In this document: positions 34,501 to 42,821 of the stretch, piece by piece
Layout: every line of letters starts with the position of its first letter
Numbering within the stretch: the first letter of the stretch is position 1
Assembly: GCF_900110455.1 (NCBI RefSeq)
Contig: NZ_FOIS01000003.1
Location: forward strand, 513,491 to 577,490
Direction: 5' to 3'
DNA from: Natrinema salifodinae
Lineage (GTDB): Archaea; Halobacteriota; Halobacteria; Halobacteriales; Natrialbaceae
Length of the DNA stretch: 64,000 nt
Notes under the pieces: generated by a model
What the model saw: only the letters and a program-made list of their open reading frames with translations
The model's database searches: none
What the model was told of the DNA's origin: nothing
Program-made: the position numbers and the translations under genes

Positions 34501-36119
34501 CCACGCCTGGCGTCGGGCTGATCTCGCCGCCGCCGCTGCACGACATCTACTCGATCGAGGACTTGAAGCAGCTGATCTTCGACCTGAAAGCCGCCAACGA
34601 GGAGGCGGACATCAACGTCAAGCTCGTCTCCGAGGCCGGCATCGGCACGGTCGCCGCCGGCGTCGCGAAGGCCAACGCCGACGTGGTCCACATCTCGGGC
34701 CACTCCGGCGGCACGGGCGCGTCGCCGCGCACCTCGATCAAGAACGCCGGTCTGCCCTGGGAGCTCGGCCTCGCGGAGGCCAACCAGATGCTGTGTGCAA
34801 CCGGCCTGCGCGACCGCATCCGCGTCTCGACCGACGGCGGCATGAAGACCGGCCGCGACGTGGCCGTCGCCGCCCTGCTAGGCGCCGAGGAGTACGTCTT
34901 CGGGACGGCTTCCCTCGTGACCTCGGGCTGTGTCATGGCCCGGCAGTGTCACAAGAACACCTGCCCCGTCGGCGTTGCCACCCAGCGCGAAGACCTGCGC
35001 AAGCGGTTTCCCGGCGAGCCCGAGCACGTCATCAACTACATGACCTTCATCGCGCAGGAACTGCGCGAACTCATGGCCGAACTCGGCTTCCGCACGATCG
35101 ACGAGATGATCGGCCAGGTCGACGTCTTAGAACAACGCGACGACGTCGACCATCCGAAGGCCCGCAACGTCGACCTCTCGGAGGTGCTAGCGGACCCCGG
35201 CAGCGAGGTCCGCCACAAGATCCGCGAGCAGGACCACGAGCTCGAGGACCAGCTCGACCACGATCTCATCGAGGCCGCGGCCGACGCCATCGAGGACCAG
35301 GAACCGGTCAGCCTCGAGACCGAGGTCACCAACGTCGACCGCACCGTCGGCGCGATGCTCTCGAACCGCATCACCAGCCGCTACGGCGAGCCCGGCCTCC
35401 CCGAGGACACGATCACCGTCGACCTCGAGGGGACCGCCGGCCAGAGCTTCGGCGCGTTCCTCGCCAGCGGCGTCTCGATGCACTTGGACGGCAGCGCTAA
35501 CGACTACGTCGGCAAGGGTCTCTCGGGCGGCAAGATCGCGGTCCGAACCCCCGAGACGGCAGCCTACGATCCGACCGAGAACGTCGCGATCGGCAACGTC
35601 GCGCTCTACGGCGCGACCGACGGCCAGCTGTACGTCAACGGCGTCGCCGGCGAGCGCTTCGCCGTTCGAAACTCCGGCGCTAAGGCCGTCGTTGAGGGCG
35701 TCGGCGACCACGGCTGCGAGTACATGACCGGCGGCGTCGTCGCCGTCCTCGGCGAGACCGGCAAGAACTTCGCGGCCGGCATGTCCGGCGGCGTCGCCTA
35801 TGTCTACGACCCCGACGACGAGTTCGCGGCGAAGGCCAACACCGGTATGGTCTCGCTGCACGACGAACTCGAGGACAAAGACGAGCAGATGCTTCGCCGG
35901 CTCGTCGAGAACCACGTCGCCTACACCGGCTCCGAGCGGGGCGAACTCCTGCTCGCAAACTGGGAGCGCGCGCTCGACGCCTTCGTGAAGGTCATGCCCG
36001 AGGCCTACCACGAGGCGATCACCGAGCAGGGTTCGGACGACGTCCGCAACGAACTACCCGGTACGCCCGAGGCAGAGGCCGCGACCGAGTCGGCCAGCTT
36101 CGCGGCGAGCGACGACTAA
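31566..36119 (+). CDS. gltB: Glutamate synthase large subunit (GOGAT)
   Basis: 1517-residue full-length glutamate synthase alpha-type protein, which makes two glutamates from glutamine and 2-oxoglutarate. The glutaminase domain (about 26-420) starts with the nucleophile Cys26 in SNCGVGVVMD after a short leader that must be removed. The FMN barrel and 3Fe-4S site follow: VMARQCHKNTCPVGVATQREDLR carries the cluster cysteines. The C-terminal beta-helix GXGXG domain begins around TNVDRTVGAMLSNRI. The size fits ferredoxin-type or NADPH-type alpha subunits. No small subunit (GltD) is adjacent, so ferredoxin is the likely donor. Upstream sequence shows a leaderless promoter. Confidence 0.97.
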   Translation: MPQPHIASSTERSQGLADPEDARSNCGVGVVMDLDGDGGHDVVADGLELLHNLEHRGTTGAEKDTGDGAGIMLQTPDSFLRDVLDADLPGTYAVGSLFLPQDETAREALVSLVEETVATYDLDVLEWRDVPTNNDDLGKTAVDSEPDVWQVVVVPEDDISGDDFDRRLYVARRALENAVEAADIENKERFYVVSLDSKTVVYKGLLKGEQVPAYYPDLTDERLESTFVMVHERFSTNTLGAWHLAHPYRNIIHNGEFNTIQGNINWMRARETDIESDVLDDLEAVKPIIDDPDQSDTASVDNALELLMQDGRDLEHALRMLVPEAWRGDDEMDEDRKDWYDFHASLVEPWDGPALVAATDGERVGAVLDRNGLRPCRYDVTTDNRLIMASEAGALETEPAEIEERGRLQPGQLFLADPDEGRVIPDEEVFEDLTDDRYGEWVEQEQVHLDDIRTTNDRTPQQEVAGLRDYQAAFGYTHDELENLIEPMTQKGKDPVGSMGDDTPLSVLTEFNRPLFSYFKQLFAQVTNPPLDYIREELVTSMESRLGYQRNLLDESPEHARQLVLDSPILTDVELESIRDCEANGITAATIDITYEPASDEPGDDLEAAIERVREDAVEAIEDGHDVIVLSDRGIDEDRVAIPSLLATGGVHHHLVRNGLRNHVGLVVESADPRTVHHFATLVGYGAGAINPYLAYQTIEDITAGPDGADAEVAIDAYVGAVEDGLLKIMAKMGISTVESYQGAQIFEAVGLDSDLVADYFEGTENRTEGIGLAEIEADLRERHVAAFGGEEEPNLDRHGEFEHRSGGIHHQWNPDTVGALQQAVRSNDYERYQEFAAKINDQQQNLQTLRGLLEFESDRDPVPVEEVEPIKDIVERFSTAAMSLGSLSPEAHENNSIAMNRLGGKSNSGEGGEPPERFGTERECNVKQVASGRFGVTSTYLSNADELQIKMAQGSKPGEGGHLPGSKVNEMIAHVRKSTPGVGLISPPPLHDIYSIEDLKQLIFDLKAANEEADINVKLVSEAGIGTVAAGVAKANADVVHISGHSGGTGASPRTSIKNAGLPWELGLAEANQMLCATGLRDRIRVSTDGGMKTGRDVAVAALLGAEEYVFGTASLVTSGCVMARQCHKNTCPVGVATQREDLRKRFPGEPEHVINYMTFIAQELRELMAELGFRTIDEMIGQVDVLEQRDDVDHPKARNVDLSEVLADPGSEVRHKIREQDHELEDQLDHDLIEAAADAIEDQEPVSLETEVTNVDRTVGAMLSNRITSRYGEPGLPEDTITVDLEGTAGQSFGAFLASGVSMHLDGSANDYVGKGLSGGKIAVRTPETAAYDPTENVAIGNVALYGATDGQLYVNGVAGERFAVRNSGAKAVVEGVGDHGCEYMTGGVVAVLGETGKNFAAGMSGGVAYVYDPDDEFAAKANTGMVSLHDELEDKDEQMLRRLVENHVAYTGSERGELLLANWERALDAFVKVMPEAYHEAITEQGSDDVRNELPGTPEAEAATESASFAASDD

Positions 36120-36174
36120 CGACCCGCGCGTACCGCTCTCTCGTTCTCGATTTCCGGCTCGCTTTCGGTGCTGA

Positions 36175-36837
36175 CTACGCCGCCAGCCGCGCGTGAAAGT
36201 ACGGAAATCGAACGTCGTCATCCTCGGCTAACTCGTCCTGAAACGTCCCGTCCGCGACGATCTCGAACCCGGCCGACTCGAGGTGGTTGCGGGTGGCCGC
36301 CGCGCCGGCCATGCTCCACTGCATTTCGGTGCCGGTCGCGAGCCAGTCCGGATTCGCGCCGGTCCACTCGGTGTGTCCCTCCGTGAGGAGCAGACGGCCG
36401 CCTGGCCGGAGCACGCGCGCGAACTCGTCGATCACCGTCGGATGGTCGTCCGCCGGGACGTGAATTACCGAGTAGAGCGCGGTGACGGCGTCGAAGCTAT
36501 TCGCGACGAACGGAAGCGTCGTCAACTCGCCCTGACACAGCGCCGCATCGGGAACGAACTCGGCGGCCGTCTCGAGTTGGGACCGCGAAAAGTCGAGGCC
36601 GACGGCCAGGCCTGGTTTCTGCTCGCTCTCGTCCTCGTCCCCGATCGACGGATCGAGCGCGCGCTCGAGGACCGGACCGCCGTGTCCGCAGCCGGCGTCG
36701 AGGAGCCGAAACCCCGGCGCCAGCGCGTCGAACACCGACTCGAGGGCGACGGCCTCTTCGTCCGTCGCAACTCGCTCGCCGGCGTAGGTCGACGAGAGTT
36801 CGTCGTACGCACGGCGAACGTGGTTTCGATCCGTCAT
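36175..36837 (-). CDS. SAM-dependent class I methyltransferase
   Basis: 220 residues. The cofactor motif I is FRLLDAGCGHGGPVLERAL at about 40-60, followed by GLAVGLDFSRSQLETAAEF, LCQGELTTLPFVANSFDAVTALYSVIHVP, and LRPGGRLLLTEGH. This is the UbiE/Methyltransf_11 type. The substrate cannot be inferred. I start it at 36837 (MTDRNHVRRAYDELSSTYAGE), the usual opening of this group; longer starts have a weak N-terminus. Its end converges on gltB. Confidence 0.9.
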   Translation of the reverse strand: MTDRNHVRRAYDELSSTYAGERVATDEEAVALESVFDALAPGFRLLDAGCGHGGPVLERALDPSIGDEDESEQKPGLAVGLDFSRSQLETAAEFVPDAALCQGELTTLPFVANSFDAVTALYSVIHVPADDHPTVIDEFARVLRPGGRLLLTEGHTEWTGANPDWLATGTEMQWSMAGAAATRNHLESAGFEIVADGTFQDELAEDDDVRFPYFHARLAA

Positions 36838-37047
36838 GCCCGATAAATACATTATGAGTGATAAGTGTCTTCTGCAGATACGTGTCCCGGTCACTCGTCC
36901 GTCGCGGTCGACGGCGTCGGCGATTGGGCCAGGTCGATCACGAGGACGGAGGTGCCGGTGTTGGGACTGCTCGTATCGGCGGTCGGGACGACGGCGGCAA
37001 AAACGAGGGTGATTTCGGTCGCGACGGCGCTCGGCGGGCGGGCCGCG

Positions 37048-38655
37048 TTAGCCGGAGCGGTAATCCTCGTCGTCGGTCGGATCGCGCTCGTGGACGTGGC
37101 GACGGTTGCTCATGTCGTCGTTCTCGTTCCGGCGCTGCCGGTGGCGCTCGTCACTCGAACCCTGCTCCGTCTCGCGGTCTTCTGTCCAGCTACCCTGCTC
37201 GGAACGCGGCCCCCGTTGCTGGTACTGCAGGCCGCCGCCGGACTGCTCGCGGTTCGTGCGGTGGCCCTGCCCGTGATCGGAGTAGCCGGTGTCACCGCGG
37301 TCGCGGTCGAACCGCTGGCTGTCGCCGTAGTCTCGATCCTGCTGCCCGTACTGATCGCCGCCCCGCTGGCGGCCGGCCTGGTTGCCCTCGCTTCGCTGAT
37401 GGCGGCCGGCTTCGGACTGGCCCTGCCGGTACTGGCTGCCGTGTTGCTCGCCGCCCTGCCGATAGTTGGTGCCGCTCTGCTGCTGGCGGCGTTCGCCCTG
37501 CTGGTGTCGGCTCTCGCCACCCTGCTGGCGCCACTGCTCGCTCTCGTCGCCACGGCCGGCCTGGCCGGCGCGGCCCTGGTTGCGGTCCATGCCGCCGCCG
37601 GCCTGGGTGTCGCGGTTCTCGTGCCAGCGCTGCTGGGCGCCCTCCTGCTCTCGGCCGCGCTGGGTGCCCTGCTGGCCCTGCTGCTCGCTCCGATAGCGGT
37701 CGCCGCCCTGCTGCTGGCGGCCCTGGTTCTCCGTTCGATCGCGACTCTGCTGGCCGCGCTGGCCCTGCATCCGCTGTTGCTGCATCCGATCCTGGCCGCG
37801 CTGGTTCTCCGTTCGATCGCGACTCTGCTGGCCGCGCTGGCCCTGCATCCGCTGTTGCTGCATCCGATCCTGGCCGCGCTGGTTCTGCATCCCGCCCTGC
37901 TGGAAGGCCTGCTCCGACTGATCAGTTCCACGGGCACTCTGCTGGCCGCCCTGGCGCTGTCCGCCGGACTGTTGACTCCGTCGGCCCTGTTGGCCCTGTT
38001 GCTGTCGACCCTGCTGACCGAACTGCTGCTGGTTTCGCTGCCCGCTGCGGTGTCCCTCCCGCCGGGCTTCGCCACCGTACTCGAGGTTCGCCTGGTCGGT
38101 CGCGTTGGTCTCGAAGCCACTCTGCTGGCCGCCCTGGTGCTGGCCCTGCTGACCGGATCGCTGTCGGCCCTGGCCTCGTTGCTGTCGGCCCTGCTGACTC
38201 TGCCGACGGTTCATCCGCTCTTGCTGGCCGCCCTGGCGCTGACTCTGCTGGCCGGACTGTTGCCAGTCCTGCTGGTCGCCGCGCTGTGACCGTCCGCGCT
38301 GGGGGTAGTCACCCTGACGTGGCTGATCGGACTGTCCGCCGCGCTGACGGTCGCTACCGAACGACGTTCCGGAGCCGCGTCCCCAGCCGGCGTCGTCGGA
38401 GGACGCGCCCTGCTGGCCCTCGGTTCGTCGTCGTTCTCGGTCTCGGTGCTCGGGCCCCTGTGCGCCGCGGTCGTCGCTCTCGCCGCGGCTGAACAGGCCG
38501 TGGAGCCAGCCGCGGTCGCTACCGCCCTGGCCCCGGTTCTGATCGCCCCGATCGCGTTGGTCTCGACCGCGATCCTGCGTGCGATAGCCGGTGTCGTTCG
38601 ACCGTTCGGTGCGCCCTTCGTCCCGGTTTCGGTCGGTGTCGTATCGGTCGTTCAT
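37048..38655 (-). CDS. Gln/Gly/Arg-rich low-complexity protein
   Basis: 535 residues dominated by Gln, Gly, Arg, Ser, Asp and Glu, with almost no hydrophobic residues, so it is predicted to be disordered throughout. The N-terminus is RD/RG-rich (RYDTDRNRDEGRTERSND), with one hydrophobic patch, GWLHGLFSRG at about 50. The middle is made of QQ/QG/RGQ clusters such as QQRMQGQRGQQSRDRTENQ; the C-terminal part is Tyr-dotted (QYGQQDRDYGDSQRF) and ends in DDEDYRSG. An exact 26-residue unit is tandemly doubled. The opposite strand is also open, but it would encode an implausible Leu/Ala-rich chain; third-position G/C bias and composition favour this strand. The composition resembles RGG/prion-like proteins that condense with RNA. 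No family is recognised. Confidence 0.72.
   Translation of the reverse strand: MNDRYDTDRNRDEGRTERSNDTGYRTQDRGRDQRDRGDQNRGQGGSDRGWLHGLFSRGESDDRGAQGPEHRDRERRRTEGQQGASSDDAGWGRGSGTSFGSDRQRGGQSDQPRQGDYPQRGRSQRGDQQDWQQSGQQSQRQGGQQERMNRRQSQQGRQQRGQGRQRSGQQGQHQGGQQSGFETNATDQANLEYGGEARREGHRSGQRNQQQFGQQGRQQQGQQGRRSQQSGGQRQGGQQSARGTDQSEQAFQQGGMQNQRGQDRMQQQRMQGQRGQQSRDRTENQRGQDRMQQQRMQGQRGQQSRDRTENQGRQQQGGDRYRSEQQGQQGTQRGREQEGAQQRWHENRDTQAGGGMDRNQGRAGQAGRGDESEQWRQQGGESRHQQGERRQQQSGTNYRQGGEQHGSQYRQGQSEAGRHQRSEGNQAGRQRGGDQYGQQDRDYGDSQRFDRDRGDTGYSDHGQGHRTNREQSGGGLQYQQRGPRSEQGSWTEDRETEQGSSDERHRQRRNENDDMSNRRHVHERDPTDDEDYRSG
37723..37878. repeat. Exact 78-bp tandem duplication inside the low-complexity gene
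   Basis: Bases 37723-37800 and 37801-37878 are identical over all 78 positions. They encode two identical 26-residue units in frame on the minus strand, and a third copy begins for 8 bases. Exact identity implies a recent or actively homogenised duplication. Confidence 0.95.
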
Positions 38656-38850
38656 AGTTGTGGCCGTCTCGTGGACCGTCGGTGTGGTTCGATCGCCGAT
38701 CACTGACTCGCCCCGATCGGCGCGCTAGTCGCTGGTGACTGTGAGACTGCGAGTGATGCTAGGCCGAACGCGCGGATAAATCCTGAGCGTGAGTTCGCGT
38801 GCAAGGCCGAAACCGGCCGTTAGACGCCACACATTCGCCACATGCAGCAC

Positions 38851-39855
38851 TCACCGGTGCCGCATCGACTGTCGGTGTCCGTCGCCGATTTCGTAGACCT
38901 GGCGGGCGTCCGTGTTCGGCCCGAACGCGAACAGGCCGCGGGCGGGCTCGTGTTCGTAGGTTACCCACTGGGGGAGGAACTGAGCCCCGATGAGCTTGCG
39001 GACGGCGAGCTGTTTGAGCCGGGCGTCCGGCACGAGCTGATCCGTCAGCCGGAGATCGACGATGCCGTCGAAGACGTACTCCGCCTCCGGGGGGCCGCCC
39101 TCGCCCGCCGTCGATGCCGCGGCGACGACTGGAACGAACCGCGCCTTACAGACGGTCGCCCGGACGTCCGTGACGAACTCGTGGACCAGCCGGTCCTGGA
39201 GGATCGACTCGAGTTCGTCCAGCGAGTCGAGCGTGACCAGGCCGGTCTCGGTCATCTCGAGGTCGTCGAGCGCGCCCCGGAGGCTGTTGATCAACTCGCG
39301 GCGGTCGCCGGGATCGCGAACTTCGACGATCGCGTCCTCGGCGGCCTCGCCAACGAACGTCGACCAGTCGTTGCGCTGCTCGAGGAACTCCTCGCGGTCG
39401 TCGAGCCGGTGGGTGAAACAGTCGATGATCCGCAGGCGATCGGTTTCGAGGGCCGGCAGAACGTTCCAGCCGTTCTGGTAGAACCGCTCGAGGGTCGCCG
39501 TCGGCGGGTTAGCGAAGGACATGACGACCGCGGGTTCGCCGCGTTCGAGGGCGCGCCAGGCGAGTTCGATGCCGAGTTCGGCCCGTCGGGTACCCTCGTC
39601 GCCCGAGAGGAGGAGAAAAGAGTCGGCGGGGATGCCGTTCGGGACGAGCGAGTCCAGCGGTTCGACCCCGGTGACGACGCGCTTGTATGCGACGGGGTCG
39701 ACCATCGTCGAGTCGTCGGCGGCGGCCTCGCGGCAGGCGGTCGAGCAGTACATGCCGTCGTCGGTCTCCTCGGGGTCGCCCGGGATCGGATAGTGACAGT
39801 GGCCACATTCGAGTGGATACTCGCCCGCAGGATCCGTCCAGAGCTGTTGTGACAT
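38851..39855 (-). CDS. KaiC/RecA-like protein with N-terminal zinc finger, degenerate P-loop
   Basis: 334 residues. Residues about 17-41 form a zinc finger, CGHCHYPIPG...MYCSTACREA, with four Cys. The rest is a RecA/KaiC-type core: YKRVVTGVEPLDSLVPNGIPADSFLLLSGDEGTRRAELGIELAWRAL, PAVVMSFANPPTATLERFYQNGWNV, LRIIDCFTHRL, ETGLVTLDSLDELESILQDRLVHEFVT (Walker-B-like), and RKLIGAQFLPQWVTYEHEPARGLFAF. The Walker A loop reads GDEGTRRAE instead of GxxxxGK[ST], so ATP binding is doubtful. It is likely a regulatory or scaffold homolog. The start at 39855 precedes the finger; the frame continues upstream without family support. Confidence 0.8.
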   Translation of the reverse strand: MSQQLWTDPAGEYPLECGHCHYPIPGDPEETDDGMYCSTACREAAADDSTMVDPVAYKRVVTGVEPLDSLVPNGIPADSFLLLSGDEGTRRAELGIELAWRALERGEPAVVMSFANPPTATLERFYQNGWNVLPALETDRLRIIDCFTHRLDDREEFLEQRNDWSTFVGEAAEDAIVEVRDPGDRRELINSLRGALDDLEMTETGLVTLDSLDELESILQDRLVHEFVTDVRATVCKARFVPVVAAASTAGEGGPPEAEYVFDGIVDLRLTDQLVPDARLKQLAVRKLIGAQFLPQWVTYEHEPARGLFAFGPNTDARQVYEIGDGHRQSMRHR

Positions 39856-40026
39856 ATCGGACCGCCCTACCACGAACGGGTCAATAGAACCCTCTCCACG
39901 ACAATCGTGACTCTCACGCGAGAGAACGAATCTCAGTGCGAGCGCGAGCGACATCAGACGACCGGTGCCGACCGTTCCGACCCCGTCGTTCGCCATCGTT
40001 TTCACCCGCAGCCGCGAGATTCGGAT

Positions 40027-41016
40027 ATGGACAGCGCACTCGTCATCGGCGGCACGCGCTTTATCGGCCGCCATCTCGTCGAGGAACTGCTATCACACGA
40101 CTACGACGTGACGCTGCTCACCCGCGGGAACCGCGAGAACCCGTTCGAGGGCGACGACCGCGTCGATCACGTCGAGGGCGACCGCACGAACGAGACGTCG
40201 CTCGAAGCCGCCGCGACCACCGGCGAGTACGATGCCGTCTTCGACTGCGTCGCCTACCACCCGAGCGACGTCCGCGCCGCCACTCGCGTCTTCGACGACT
40301 GCGAGGCCTACGTCTACGTCTCCAGCGGCGCGGCCTACGGCCGCGAGGAGATCCCCAAGCGAGAGGACGAGACGCCGCTGCACTCCTGTACGCCCGACCA
40401 GGCGACCGACGACTCGTTCGAGACCTACGGGAACCGGAAGGCGGAGGGCGACCGGGCTGTCTTCGCGGCGGCCGAGGAGGGCGTCCGCGCGATGGCCGTC
40501 CGCCCGCCGATCGTCTACGGGCCCCACGATTACACCGAGCGCTTAGACTGGTGGATCGACCGGGTAAACCGGTTCGATCGGGTCGTGGTCCCCGGCGACG
40601 GAACGAACCTCTGGCACCGCGTCTACGTCGAGGACGTCGCCAGCGCCCTGCGGATCGTCGCCGAAGACGGCCAGGCGGGCGAGGCGTACAACGTCGGTGA
40701 TCGGCGGCTCGTGACGGTAGAAGAAATGGTCGAACTGATCGCCGACAGCTTAGACACGTCTGTCGACATCGTCAACGCTGGCCCCCGCGAACTCGCGGCC
40801 GGCGACATCGCGCTCGACGACTACCCGCTCTACCGAGAGTACCCCCACGTCCTCTCGACGGCGAAACTCGCCGCGCTGGGCTGGGAGTCGACGCCGCTCG
40901 AGGAGGCGATGGACCGGGCCGTCACGGACCACCTCGAGAGCGATCGGGACGGCGACGAGAACGGCCCGGACCGCGAGGACGAGGAACGCGTTCTTGGGGT
41001 TCTGGATACGCTCTGA
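40027..41016 (+). CDS. NAD-dependent epimerase/dehydratase (extended SDR)
   Basis: 329 residues. It opens MDSALVIGGTRFIGRHLVEELLSHDYDVTLLTRG, the GxxxxIG Rossmann motif. DAVFDCVAYHPSDV, YVYVSSGAAYG, then ETYGNRKAEGDRAVF (a YxxxK-like catalytic Tyr-Lys region), AVRPPIVYGPHDYTERLDWWIDRV and VYVEDVASALRIVAEDGQAGEAYNVGD follow. It resembles sugar-nucleotide epimerases and reductases of the extended SDR family. The substrate is unknown. The ATG at 40027 begins directly at the fold. Confidence 0.9.
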   Translation: MDSALVIGGTRFIGRHLVEELLSHDYDVTLLTRGNRENPFEGDDRVDHVEGDRTNETSLEAAATTGEYDAVFDCVAYHPSDVRAATRVFDDCEAYVYVSSGAAYGREEIPKREDETPLHSCTPDQATDDSFETYGNRKAEGDRAVFAAAEEGVRAMAVRPPIVYGPHDYTERLDWWIDRVNRFDRVVVPGDGTNLWHRVYVEDVASALRIVAEDGQAGEAYNVGDRRLVTVEEMVELIADSLDTSVDIVNAGPRELAAGDIALDDYPLYREYPHVLSTAKLAALGWESTPLEEAMDRAVTDHLESDRDGDENGPDREDEERVLGVLDTL

Positions 41017-41029
41017 CGCGTCGCTTCGG

Positions 41030-41314
41030 TCAGGCCGGTCGCTCTACTCGCGCAGCCGTTCGAGCCGTCGCGCCGTCGACGGCGTCGGCGAGAGCCAGGT
41101 GAACGGACGATAGCGCTCGTTCGGTCGCATCGACCAGGCCGGCGAACGCGAGGACGAACCCGCTTCCGAACCCGACGACGGCGAGGAGACGGTACGTGCC
41201 GCGTGAGTCGCGGTCGGCCTCGTTTCCGTACCGAAGCGTATAGCGACCGTAGAGCCGTCCGCCGAGGTAACCGGCGGCGAGAGTACTGAGCCAAAGCGCG
41301 ATCACACCAGCCAT
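41030..41314 (-). CDS. Small membrane protein
   Basis: 94 residues with two hydrophobic segments: MAGVIALWLSTLAAGYLGGRLYG and TYRLLAVVGFGSGFVLAFAGLVDA. A short basic/acidic loop joins them, and a helical tail (ERALSSVHLALADAVDGATARTAARVERPA) follows. No family or function is recognised. The ATG at 41314 follows an AT-rich upstream stretch. It converges on the epimerase gene. Confidence 0.6.
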   Translation of the reverse strand: MAGVIALWLSTLAAGYLGGRLYGRYTLRYGNEADRDSRGTYRLLAVVGFGSGFVLAFAGLVDATERALSSVHLALADAVDGATARTAARVERPA

Positions 41315-42047
41315 ATTCCACAATTCAGACAGATGTTTTATAAATAGTGTTAAATTAACATAGGTCTGATCTAGAATAGAAATGGGTCTCGACGGAATTG
41401 ACGCTCCCATACGATAGCAGACGCTGGACCGACGAATCCGCGGCATCGTTCGTAGTCAACCGATCGTCCGTCGGCGGATCCGACCGCTGATTCCCGCGAT
41501 GACGCGCCTGGGAGCCGGGATTCGGTCCCAGATCAGAATACGGTGTACGAACGAACCCCGATGAGAGGAGCGACCCCTGATAATATTCACTAAGTGGTAG
41601 ATGTGTGATTATGACTGTATTATTATACATTCGGTGACGGAATCGTCTTTTTGAAACGAGAACCAACACTCAGCATCAACTCACAATAAAAATCGTAGGC
41701 TGGAAATTATACTCGAATATTATGGATATATGTGTTGCGGGGGCGGAGAATTTGTAAGTATAATTCCCACGTCGTTCTCCGATTCAGCCCTGATCCGGAG
41801 GAATCCGATACCGGCCCTGTAGCAGGGCTTGACCGGACGAAATTTGGGGAGAGCGGTTGAGATACTATTTACGCTTCGGTCATAACTCGCCCTATATATC
41901 TGAATTTGGGGATGAATACTAAGCAGATACTTCTATCGGTCGGCGATCGCCGCTCGATCGAGGATCGATGGATCCGCACCGAGCGGTTCCAACGGACCGA
42001 AGCCAGGCGGGCGTCGACGCGACGCGATCGGTTCCCGCACCGTTCGG
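41315..42047. other. AT-rich gap before the arabinose locus
   Basis: About 730 bases with much lower GC than the surroundings, especially 41315-41370 and 41575-41770. It contains a small hairpin (GCCCTG-TAG...CAGGGC at 41814-41828) and several TATA-like strings. Open frames cross it, but none has haloarchaeal codon bias, so I call no gene. It may be a decayed insertion or regulatory DNA at the edge of the sugar cluster. Confidence 0.5.
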
Positions 42048-42821
42048 CTACTCGGGGAATCGGGCGTCGACCGCGGCCATCGCGGCGTCCGGATCGCCGG
42101 TCGGCACGAACTCGCAGCCCACGTAGCCGTCGTAGCCGGCCGCGGCGAGCGCCTCGAGGACGGTCGCGTAGTCGAGTTCGCCGGTCCCGGGTTCGTGGCG
42201 CCCGGGTACGTCGGCGACGTGAACGTGCCCGATGCGATCGACGTTCTCCGTGAGCGTGCAAACGATGTTCCCCTCGGTGATCTGCTGGTGATACACGTCG
42301 TACAGCAGCGCTACCGCCGGGGAGTCGACCGCGTCGACGATCTCGAATCCCTCCCGCGAAGACGAGAGGAAGGAGTCGGGATGGTCAACCGCCGTATTCA
42401 GCGGTTCGAGGACGATCGTTACGCCCGCTCGCTCGGCGGCCGGCGCGACCCGCGAGAGGATATCGATGATAGTCCGGCGTTGCGATTCCCGATCGCGGTT
42501 CGCCTGGTCGGGCCCGCTCGTCGCGATGAGTGTCTCGATGCCGTAGTCGGCCGCCGTCTCGATTGACTCGCGGATCGTCTCGACCGCGGCGGCCGACTGC
42601 GCGGGTTCGGTGAGCGTCCCGCCCGCGGTACAGCCGGCGATCGCCAGGTCGTGCGCGTCGGCCGCGGCCGCGATCGCGTCGAGGTTCTTGTCGCGCCAGT
42701 CCCAGAATTCGACGGCGTCGGCGCCCGCATCGGCGGCGCGGGCGACTCGTTCACGAAACGGCTCATCGTCGTAGACCATCTCGAGACAGACGGAGAGGGG
42801 GAGCGTCGCCACGTTACGCAC
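42048..42821 (-). CDS. TIM-barrel sugar isomerase (hydroxypyruvate-isomerase-like)
   Basis: 257 residues from a GTG start, of the xylose-isomerase-like TIM-barrel superfamily, hydroxypyruvate isomerase/Hyi branch. Metal and catalytic positions: GADAVEFWDWRDKNLDAIAAAA, VTIVLEPLNT with the Glu, VALLYDVYHQQITEG with Asp, His and Gln, IGHVHVADVPGRHEPGTGELDYATV, and YVGCEFVPTGD with the last Glu. It probably interconverts an aldose/ketose or hydroxypyruvate/tartronate semialdehyde. It overlaps the Gfo/Idh/MocA gene by 8 bases, so the two are coupled; this pair closes the arabinose locus. Confidence 0.88.
   Translation of the reverse strand: MRNVATLPLSVCLEMVYDDEPFRERVARAADAGADAVEFWDWRDKNLDAIAAAADAHDLAIAGCTAGGTLTEPAQSAAAVETIRESIETAADYGIETLIATSGPDQANRDRESQRRTIIDILSRVAPAAERAGVTIVLEPLNTAVDHPDSFLSSSREGFEIVDAVDSPAVALLYDVYHQQITEGNIVCTLTENVDRIGHVHVADVPGRHEPGTGELDYATVLEALAAAGYDGYVGCEFVPTGDPDAAMAAVDARFPE

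Noticed and set aside
32802-34703. 633-codon minus-strand frame opposite gltB
   Set aside because: Antisense shadow with monotonous RLVDG-type composition and no family similarity.
36898-37080. 59-codon minus-strand frame overlapping the end of the low-complexity gene (MTRITAPANAARPPS...)
   Set aside because: No domain, Pro/Thr/Ser-rich, and the only evidence is absence of stops.
36865-38289. Long plus-strand open frame opposite the low-complexity gene, encoding a Leu/Ala-rich chain
   Set aside because: It is the mirror of Gln/Gly/Arg codons on the other strand; a 474-residue near-continuous hydrophobic chain with no loops is not plausible.
41355-41669. 104-codon minus-strand frame in the AT-rich gap
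   Set aside because: No G/C bias at third codon positions, no recognisable domain, and overlap with the promoter side of the small membrane protein.
41814-41828. Small GCCCTG/CAGGGC hairpin as a terminator or riboswitch element
   Set aside because: Six-base stem without a T-run and not directly behind a gene; expected by chance in GC-rich sequence.
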